Origin: JANQEA01 sp964466035 | Lineage (GTDB): Bacteria > Bipolaricaulota > Bipolaricaulia > UBA7950 > UBA9294 | Length of the DNA: 27,325 bases | Direction: 5' to 3' | Assembly: GCA_964466035.1 (NCBI GenBank) | Contig: CAYXLR010000023.1 | Span: 1-27,325, forward strand | Shown here: piece after piece, positions 8,058 through 13,603 of the stretch | Layout: the number at the start of each line of letters is the position of its first letter | How positions within the stretch are numbered: the stretch's first letter is position 1 | Position numbers and translations under genes: made by a program | Notes under the pieces: generated by a model | The model's database searches: none | What the model was told of the DNA's origin: nothing | Seen by the model: only the letters and a program-made list of their open reading frames with translations

Positions 8058-8803
8058 AAACGTTGGTCGAGCGCGTCGTCGAGGCGGGATTGCCTCGACA
8101 CGTCGCGCTGATCATGGACGGGAACGGCCGCTGGGCGGCGGCCCGCGACTTGCCCCGATCGGCGGGGCACCGGGCCGGGGCCGAGGCAGCGGAGAGGCTG
8201 GTCCGGTTCGTCGGCCGGCGGCTCGGGATCGAGTACCTGACGCTGTTCGCGTTCTCGACGGAGAATTGGAGCCGTCCTCCGTCGGAGATCGACGATCTGA
8301 TGGATCTCCTTCGACACTTCATCGACGAGAAGATCGACGAGTTCGTCGACGCGGGGATCCGACTTCGCGTCATCGGGGAGATCGACGGACTCCCTCCGAA
8401 GCTTGCCGAGACCGTGCGCGAGGCGATCGACCGAACCGAGGCCGGGGAGAAGCTCCACTTGACGATCGCCCTCAATTACGGCGGGCGTCAGGACCTCGTG
8501 CGAGCCTGCCGTGAGATCGCGGACGGGTTGGTCGCGGGGAGCTTGCGACCCGGCGACATCGACGAAGCGGCCGTTTCGAGCCGTCTGCACACGGCCGAAA
8601 TCCCGGATCCCGACCTGATCATCCGAACGAGCGGCGAAACCCGGCTGTCGAACTTCCTCCTCTGGCAGGCGGCGTACGCGGAGCTTCAGTTCACGAAGAC
8701 CTACTGGCCGGGGTTCACCCCGGCGGAGTTCGTCCGGATCCTGGCCTCGTTCCAGGACGGCGAACGCCGGTACGGGGGACTGGGCGAGAAGGGAACGAAG
8801 TGA
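8054..8803 (+). CDS. uppS: undecaprenyl (polyprenyl) diphosphate synthase
   Basis: A cis-prenyltransferase making the lipid carrier for cell-wall synthesis. It shows HVALIMDGNGRWA with the catalytic Asp22, FAFSTENWSRP, LNYGGRQD, and the C-terminal RTSGETRLSNFLLWQ and YAELQFT signatures. The start is taken as TTG at 8054, which overlaps the folC stop (TTGA) and has AGGAGG upstream, giving 249 residues; an in-frame GTG at 8036 would add six residues but has no such site. The end overlaps cdsA by four bases (GTGA). The adjacent cdsA gene also feeds membrane lipid synthesis. Confidence 0.95.
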   Translation: MKTLVERVVEAGLPRHVALIMDGNGRWAAARDLPRSAGHRAGAEAAERLVRFVGRRLGIEYLTLFAFSTENWSRPPSEIDDLMDLLRHFIDEKIDEFVDAGIRLRVIGEIDGLPPKLAETVREAIDRTEAGEKLHLTIALNYGGRQDLVRACREIADGLVAGSLRPGDIDEAAVSSRLHTAEIPDPDLIIRTSGETRLSNFLLWQAAYAELQFTKTYWPGFTPAEFVRILASFQDGERRYGGLGEKGTK

Positions 8804-9654
8804 ACCTGCTGAAGCGCGTAGCCAGCGCACTGGTCGCCGGCGCGACCGTCTTCGCGGTCCTCTACCTCGGAGCGCGGTACGAGCAGCAGTGGACCGTCGG
8901 CTTCTTGATTCTGTTCATCGCCTATCTCGCGGCGTACGAGTACGTGCAGCTGATGAAACGGCTCGACGTTCGGCTGGCGGCGCCCGAATTCCTCATCTGG
9001 GTCCCGATTTTGACGTTCAGCCACGTGGTCTTCGAAGGGCGGTACGCGGACGTCGTGTTGACGCTGGCGATCGCGTACCAGGTCCTCCGCTATCTCGGCG
9101 ACATGCCGCACTGGGCGGGCCTCCTCAAGGCGCTCGCCGGGGTGTTCGGCCTGCTGTACATCCCGTGGCTACTGCAGTACCTCTACCTCATCTACGTTGG
9201 GGCGGCGGGCCAGCCGCCTCACGTCGGCGCGGTCAACGCGCTCGTCATCCTGTTGATGGTCTGGGGGTACGACAGCGGGGCCTACTTCGTCGGAAGCGCG
9301 ATCGGGAGGCACAAGGCGTTTCCCACGGTCAGCCCGAGCAAGACGTGGGAGGGGATCGCCGGCGGCTTCGTCTTCACGGTCGCCGGCGCGCTGGTCGGGG
9401 CGTCCTTTTCGCCGGTCTGGCGCGAGTTCGTCTTCTGGGGCGGACTTCCGCACGTGCTGCTTTCGGCCTTTCTCGTCGGCTGGGCCGTGCAGCTCGGGGA
9501 CGTCTTCGAGTCGAAACTGAAACGTGCCGCCGGGGTGAAGGACTCGGGGACCTTCCTCCCTGGGCACGGTGGGGCCCTCGACCGGATCGACGGGCTGCTG
9601 TTCGCGCTCCCGGTCTTCTACTTCTACTACCACTACGTCGTCCGCTTCCTCTAG
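8800..9654 (+). CDS. cdsA: phosphatidate cytidylyltransferase
   Basis: An integral membrane enzyme making CDP-diacylglycerol from CTP and phosphatidate. 284 residues with about eight hydrophobic helices; the C-terminal third carries TVSPSKTWEG and the family signature KDSGTFLPGHGGALDRIDG (about residues 247-265). The start is GTG at 8800, overlapping the uppS stop. It is the last gene of the operon; the following 260 bases face the convergent isc operon. Confidence 0.96.
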   Translation: MNLLKRVASALVAGATVFAVLYLGARYEQQWTVGFLILFIAYLAAYEYVQLMKRLDVRLAAPEFLIWVPILTFSHVVFEGRYADVVLTLAIAYQVLRYLGDMPHWAGLLKALAGVFGLLYIPWLLQYLYLIYVGAAGQPPHVGAVNALVILLMVWGYDSGAYFVGSAIGRHKAFPTVSPSKTWEGIAGGFVFTVAGALVGASFSPVWREFVFWGGLPHVLLSAFLVGWAVQLGDVFESKLKRAAGVKDSGTFLPGHGGALDRIDGLLFALPVFYFYYHYVVRFL

Positions 9655-9740
9655 GCAGGCGTTTGAATCCGCCTAAAATCGCCTTGCAGCGGTCCTTTTC
9701 GCGCGTGGCCGTTGTTTTCTCCGTCTGATCGGCAAAGTGA

Positions 9741-9771
9741 AGGGCGGCCGTGCTTGTCGCCCGGCCGCCCT
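9741..9771. terminator. strong GC hairpin between convergent cdsA and isc operons
   Basis: Perfect ten-base-pair stem AGGGCGGCCG (9741-9750) with CGGCCGCCCT (9762-9771) and an 11-base loop. No good U-tract follows on either strand (only a short TTT on the minus strand), so it may be a weak bidirectional terminator or part of a small RNA. Confidence 0.5.
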
Positions 9772-9812
9772 CTCCGGGTGGTGAAAAAGATGAGGGGGTT
9801 CTTTCTCGGGCG

Positions 9813-9841
9813 ACTATACCACATTCGTCACCGGTTGTCCG
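9813..9841 (-). promoter_or_regulatory. possible minus-strand promoter in the cdsA-iscR gap
   Basis: On the minus strand: CGGACA (9841-9836), a 17-base spacer and TATAGT (9818-9813). It points towards the hairpin at 9741-9771 with no protein gene between. The -35 abuts the palindrome at 9840-9855. Confidence 0.4.
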
Positions 9842-9855
9842 TAATGCGCATTACG
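9840..9855. promoter_or_regulatory. 16-base perfect palindrome, possible operator
   Basis: CGTAATGC followed by GCATTACG, a perfect dyad in a gap with no gene, overlapping the -35 of the putative minus-strand promoter. This is the usual form of a dimeric regulator site; the regulator is unknown. Confidence 0.45.
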
Positions 9856-9916
9856 TAATCTTCGGGAAGCGAGGAGCGCTCTCGCATTGTACGTTTCGCG
9901 CCGCCCGTTCGACATC

Positions 9917-10330
9917 TCATGGCGCCTCCTCGTCCTCGATCAGATCCCCGAGGGACAGGGAATCGAGCATCTCCTTGAGGCGACGGTCGATCCGCGCCCA
10001 CGCGCCCTTCGTCGGACAGATCTGCGTCAGCTCGCACGGGGGGCCGGGGCCGAGGCAGCCGACGAGATCGAGCGACTCGCCCAAGGCCTCGAGGACCTCG
10101 CGGACCGTGATCCGGCTCGGACTCCGAACGAGGCGGTACCCGCCCTTCCGTCCCTGCGTCGATGAGACGAGCCCGGATTGCCGAAGTTGGTGGAGAATCT
10201 TCTCGACGAACGGGTGCGGCAGGGAGTACCGGTCGGCGATCGCCGAGGCGGAGACCGGCTCCTCGGACGTCTCGCCGGCGAGTTCGAGGGCCGCGATCAG
10301 CCCGTAGCTCGATTTCTTCGTCAGCTGCAA
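9917..10330 (-). CDS. iscR: Rrf2-family Fe-S regulator, IscR-like
   Basis: A 137-residue winged-helix regulator. It begins with LTKKSSYGLIAALELA, the usual Rrf2 opening; the wing and recognition helix lie in PHPFVEKILHQLRQSGLV and STQGRKGGYRL. Three cysteines, C-x6-C-x5-C, in GCLGPGPPCELTQICP fit an IscR-type [2Fe-2S] site. The start is taken as TTG at 10330, which places MQLTKKS at the N-terminus and overlaps the end of iscU by ten bases; the frame is open upstream inside iscU. It is the last gene of iscS-iscU-iscR, an order different from the iscR-first operon of E. coli. It probably senses Fe-S supply and acts on the site at 12003-12014. Confidence 0.9.
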   Translation of the reverse strand: MQLTKKSSYGLIAALELAGETSEEPVSASAIADRYSLPHPFVEKILHQLRQSGLVSSTQGRKGGYRLVRSPSRITVREVLEALGESLDLVGCLGPGPPCELTQICPTKGAWARIDRRLKEMLDSLSLGDLIEDEEAP

Positions 10331-10833
10331 GGCGCCTCTATCCTTTTGTCCTTGTCGACGAACGAGGCGTAGCGCTTCTCGAGCTCGGCGACCTCCTTCG
10401 CGATCCGCTCGTGCCGCTTCTGGAGGGCGTCGGGGATCTCCTTCTCCTCCTGCGAGAGGTAGGCGTAGATCGCCTCGTTCAGCGCGTCGGCGGCGAGGGC
10501 CGAGCAGTGCATTTTGATCGGCGGAAGTCCCCCGAGCTCCTTCGCGACGTCCTGGTTGGTCAGCGCGATTGCCTCTTCGATCGTCTTCCCCTTCGCCAGG
10601 TCGGAGACCATCGACGACGTGGCGATCGCCGCGGTACAACCGAACGTCTCCCACGAGATGTCGGTGATGACGTCCCGGCCTCCGTCGTCGGGCTCGACCT
10701 TGATGTAGAGCCACATGACGTCGCCGCAGACGATGTTCCCGACCTTCCCGATCGCCGAGTAGTCCTCCAGCTGCCCCATGTTGTGGGGATTGCGGAAGTG
10801 CTCGATCACCTTCTCCGTGTACACGCTACTCAC
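10321..10833 (-). CDS. iscU: Fe-S cluster assembly scaffold IscU/NifU-like
   Basis: A 170-residue scaffold on which new Fe-S clusters are built. Ligand candidates are visible: Cys36 and Asp38 (NIVCGD), Cys66 (TFGCTAA), and His109-Cys110 (MHCSAL). The core matches IscU, but after about residue 128 there is an additional helical, charged tail of about 40 residues with heptad-like spacing, ending APCS. The start is GTG at 10833, overlapping the iscS stop by eight bases, with AAGG upstream inside iscS. It works with the IscS encoded just upstream. Confidence 0.95.
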   Translation of the reverse strand: MSSVYTEKVIEHFRNPHNMGQLEDYSAIGKVGNIVCGDVMWLYIKVEPDDGGRDVITDISWETFGCTAAIATSSMVSDLAKGKTIEEAIALTNQDVAKELGGLPPIKMHCSALAADALNEAIYAYLSQEEKEIPDALQKRHERIAKEVAELEKRYASFVDKDKRIEAPCS

Positions 10834-11980
10834 CTACCTTGAACGGAGAGATCGCGCGAAGCCCGGCGACGACCTCCGGGAGGACGTTGAGGAACGCGTC
10901 GATCTCCTCTTCCGTCGTCTGCCTTCCCATGCTGACCCGAAGGCTCCCGTGCGCCATCGAGAGCGGGACGCCGATGGCGACGAGGACGTGGCTCGGCTCG
11001 AGGTTGGGGGAAGAACAGGCGGAGCCGGTCGATACCGCGATCCCGCGCTCGTCGAGCCGCATCACGAGGCTCTCCCCTTCGATCGCCTCGAAGGAGAAGC
11101 CGGCGATGTGGGGGAGGCTCTCGGTGCGATGGCCGTTCAATCGGGAGCCCGGAAGCTTCGTCACTTCGTCGATCATCCTCGCGCGCCAGGCACGGAGGCG
11201 GCTCGACGTCGCGTCCTGCTCGCGGATCGCCAGCTTCGCCGCCGCGGCGAGTCCGACGATCCCCGGGACGTTCTCGGTTCCGCTCCGGCGACCCCTCTCA
11301 TGGCCGCCGCCGTGGAGGATCGGCGTCAGCTTGACCCCCTTGCGGACGAACAGGAAGCCGACGCCCTTCGGTCCGTGGAACTTGTGGGCCGAGATCGAGA
11401 GCAGGTCGACCGCGTCCACGGGCAGCGGGACCTTGCCGAACGCCTGCACCGCGTCGGTGTGGACCAACACGCCGCGCTCGCGGCAGATCCGGCCGATCTC
11501 CGCGATCGGCTGCAGCGTTCCGATCTCGTTGTTTCCCGTCATGACCGAGACGAGGAGCGTGTCGGGACGGATCGCCTCGCGGACCTGCTCGGGGTCGACC
11601 CTGCCGGACGGATCGACGTCGAGGACGGTCGCGTCGAATCCCTGCGTCCGCAGCCACTCCACGGTGTGCAGCACGGCGTGATGTTCGATCGCCGTGGTGA
11701 TCAGATGCTTCCGGTCGGCCGACGCGAGGGCCGAGCCGATGAGCGCCAGGTTGTTCGCCTCCGTCGCGCCGGCGGTGAAGACGATCTCCTCGGGCCGCGC
11801 ACCGAGGATCTCCGCGATCGTCCCGCGGCTCTCTTCCGTGGCGCGGTGCGCCGCGCGGCCGAGCGCGTGAAGGCTGGACGCGTTCCCGTAGGACGTCGAG
11901 AAGTACGGGGACATCGCCTCGACGACCTCCGGCGCCACCGGCGTCGTCGCGCTGTTATCCAAGTAGATCGAATCGGTCAT
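10826..11980 (-). CDS. iscS: cysteine desulfurase
   Basis: A 384-residue PLP enzyme that takes sulfur from cysteine and passes it as persulfide to the IscU scaffold. It shows YLDNSATTP at the N-terminus, TAGATEANNLAL, the PLP lysine in SISAHKFHGPKG (Lys200) and the mobile catalytic cysteine in GSACSS (Cys322). The length and the short loop carrying the Cys agree with group I IscS/NifS. It is the first gene of the isc operon, directly downstream of its own promoter; iscU overlaps its end. Confidence 0.97.
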   Translation of the reverse strand: MTDSIYLDNSATTPVAPEVVEAMSPYFSTSYGNASSLHALGRAAHRATEESRGTIAEILGARPEEIVFTAGATEANNLALIGSALASADRKHLITTAIEHHAVLHTVEWLRTQGFDATVLDVDPSGRVDPEQVREAIRPDTLLVSVMTGNNEIGTLQPIAEIGRICRERGVLVHTDAVQAFGKVPLPVDAVDLLSISAHKFHGPKGVGFLFVRKGVKLTPILHGGGHERGRRSGTENVPGIVGLAAAAKLAIREQDATSSRLRAWRARMIDEVTKLPGSRLNGHRTESLPHIAGFSFEAIEGESLVMRLDERGIAVSTGSACSSPNLEPSHVLVAIGVPLSMAHGSLRVSMGRQTTEEEIDAFLNVLPEVVAGLRAISPFKVGE

Positions 11981-11997
11981 GGTCCGTCACCGGAAAA

Positions 11998-12026
11998 ATC
12001 CTACTAAATAAGTCCGGTTTCTTCAA
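11998..12026 (-). promoter_or_regulatory. isc operon promoter
   Basis: On the minus strand: TTGAAG (12026-12021), a 17-base spacer and TAGGAT (12003-11998), about 18 bases upstream of the iscS ATG at 11980. Both hexamers are four of six to consensus with ideal spacing. Confidence 0.6.
12003..12014 (-). promoter_or_regulatory. IscR type-1-like operator in the isc promoter
   Basis: Minus strand GACT-TATTT-AGT (12014-12003), matching the core GACT-RWWWY-AGTC of E. coli type-1 IscR sites except for the first spacer base and the final C. It sits in the spacer and touches the -10, a position where bound regulator would block RNA polymerase. Confidence 0.5.
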
Positions 12027-12056
12027 TAGAGAAACCGCCCGGACGTTCCCGGGCGG
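12024..12056 (-). terminator. terminator of the smc-scpAB-rubredoxin operon
   Basis: An eight-base-pair stem CCGCCCGG (12035-12042) with CCGGGCGG (12049-12056) and a six-base loop. On the minus strand it is followed by TTTCTCTATT. It lies just after the rubredoxin stop and just before the isc promoter. Confidence 0.65.
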
Positions 12057-12077
12057 CGGTGTCGTTTGAAATCCTGT

Positions 12078-12236
12078 TCAGATCTGCTCGAAGTACTCCT
12101 TCGAGGCGCCGCAGTCCGGGCAGGTCCACCCTTCGGGAAGGTCCTCGAAGGCGGTTCCCGGCTTGACGTCGGTCGTCGGATCGCCGACGGCCGGATCGTA
12201 GATGTAGCCGCAGACAGTGCATTCCCACTTATCCAT
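12078..12236 (-). CDS. rubredoxin
   Basis: A 52-residue electron carrier with one Fe(Cys)4 centre. The two knuckles are ECTVCGYIYDP (Cys6, Cys9) and TCPDCGA (Cys39, Cys42), with the usual GDP and PGT.FEDLPEGW between; the length is exactly that of small anaerobe rubredoxins. The ATG shares its A with the scpB stop (TAATG) and is preceded by AAGGAGGTGG inside the scpB end, so translation is coupled to scpB. It closes the condensin operon. Its redox partner is not evident from the neighbours. Confidence 0.97.
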   Translation of the reverse strand: MDKWECTVCGYIYDPAVGDPTTDVKPGTAFEDLPEGWTCPDCGASKEYFEQI

Positions 12237-12835
12237 TACCCACCTCCTTCCGGTGGTTCCGGTTCGGCTTCGGATTCGACCTCGGTCTCACCGTCGTCCT
12301 CGATCCCGATCTCCGCTTCGGGGAGGCCGGCGACGTGGAAGCGGAACTCCTCGACGGTGCTGAGGCCGAAGTGCCGCAGGAACTCCTTCGTGACGTGCAG
12401 CAGCAGCGTCCTCCCGCTCTCCTCGGCGCGGATGAGGTTTCGATCGAGCAGCTCCTCCACGTGGCCGTACGCCTTGTTCCCCCGCACCTTGACCAGGTCG
12501 GCCTGCGTCATCGGGTGGTTGTACGCGATCACCGCGAGGGAGCGGAGGACCGGGCGCGGGATGTCCTGTTGTGGAGCCAGGTGCGAGACGCGATCGATGA
12601 ACGCTTTCTTCACGCGGAACCCGGCGCGGCCCTCTTCGGTGTGAAGCTCCAGGCCGTGCGCCTCGCCGGCGTATTCCCGCTCCAGCTCGGCGAGGAGCCG
12701 ATCGACGTACTCAAGCCGGACGCCCCCGAGAATCTTGGCCAGGTCGCGCCGGCTGAGCGGCTGCGGCGAGAGGAACAGCGCCGCTTCGATCAACGCGCGA
12801 TCCTCGGTCTCGGTCGTCGTGCGGTCCTCAGGCAT
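12236..12835 (-). CDS. scpB: segregation and condensation protein B
   Basis: A 199-residue kleisin-interacting (Kite) subunit of bacterial condensin. It opens with ALIEAALFLSPQPLSRRDLAKILG and contains the conserved PVLRSLAVIAYNHPMTQADLVKVRG and KEFLRHFGLSTVEEF segments of two winged-helix domains. The tail after about residue 175 is strongly acidic with Pro/Gly and is probably disordered. The ATG at 12835 lies 30 bases after the scpA stop, without a strong ribosome-binding site. It works with ScpA and Smc encoded upstream in the same operon. Confidence 0.95.
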   Translation of the reverse strand: MPEDRTTTETEDRALIEAALFLSPQPLSRRDLAKILGGVRLEYVDRLLAELEREYAGEAHGLELHTEEGRAGFRVKKAFIDRVSHLAPQQDIPRPVLRSLAVIAYNHPMTQADLVKVRGNKAYGHVEELLDRNLIRAEESGRTLLLHVTKEFLRHFGLSTVEEFRFHVAGLPEAEIGIEDDGETEVESEAEPEPPEGGG

Positions 12836-12865
12836 GGTCGTCAGCGGGGCTGCAATTGGAGCGGA

Positions 12866-13588
12866 TCACTCGTTCGCTGTCAACTGGATCAGGATGTCGC
12901 CGAGGAACTCCTTCTGAGAGCAGGAGATCTGACCCTCGGCGGTGAGGTGGAGGACCTCGAAGAACCGCTCGACGCGCTCTACGGCGTCGCCGCGCTCGAG
13001 AAGCCGGAAGAAGCTCAAGACGCGGCGACCGGACAGGAGGTCCACGATCTTCTCGAACAGAACGTGGAGACGGTCGGCGAAGTCCGTGCCGCCGATCTCG
13101 TAGTTGTCGAACGGGTCCTCGTCGTCCAGCTCGACCTGTTCGATCAGTCGCTCCGCTCGACGTCGGCTCACCTTCATCGCGGCCGCGAGGGCGTTGCGGA
13201 GATCGAGGAGCGTGACCTGGCGTCGGGGGCGGCGGAGGACCGGAAGGTAGAACGCGTCGGGATCGCTGGGGATCTCCCAGGTATCGAGCTCCTGTTCGAT
13301 CGCGTCCTCGAGCTCGGCGACGAGGTCGTCGCGGTCGGTCGGCCGCTCCATCGCGAGGAGGTCGTCCGACTTCATCCGCAGGAGGATCGAGCAGGTGAGC
13401 ACCATCCGGCCGGGAATCTCGAACTCGAGCTCGCGCAGAGCCTGCACGTAGTCCCGGTAGCGCCTGGCGAGGATCGCGAGGTCGATGTCCCACGGGTCCA
13501 TGTCGGACGTGAGGCATTCGAGGACTCCCTCCCACGTGCTGCCGATCAGCTCTTCAATGGGGATCTCGGCGATCCGCGTCGTCTCCAC
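12866..13588 (-). CDS. scpA: segregation and condensation protein A (kleisin)
   Basis: A 240-residue kleisin that bridges the two Smc heads and carries ScpB. It shows the WEGVLECLTSDMDPWDIDLAILARRY segment that contacts the Smc neck, then LTCSILLRMKSDDLL, an acidic middle, and a C-terminal winged helix (FFRLLERGDAVERVERFFEVLHLTAEGQISCSQKEFLGDI). The start is GTG at 13588 with AAGGAG ten bases upstream, just at the smc stop (13604). The position between smc and scpB fits its function. Confidence 0.95.
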   Translation of the reverse strand: METTRIAEIPIEELIGSTWEGVLECLTSDMDPWDIDLAILARRYRDYVQALRELEFEIPGRMVLTCSILLRMKSDDLLAMERPTDRDDLVAELEDAIEQELDTWEIPSDPDAFYLPVLRRPRRQVTLLDLRNALAAAMKVSRRRAERLIEQVELDDEDPFDNYEIGGTDFADRLHVLFEKIVDLLSGRRVLSFFRLLERGDAVERVERFFEVLHLTAEGQISCSQKEFLGDILIQLTANE

Positions 13589-13603
13589 GCTTCACGACTC
13601 CTT

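Noticed and set aside
12004..12228. Arg-rich 74-residue minus-strand frame
   Set aside because: Out-of-frame shadow of rubredoxin extending through its terminator.
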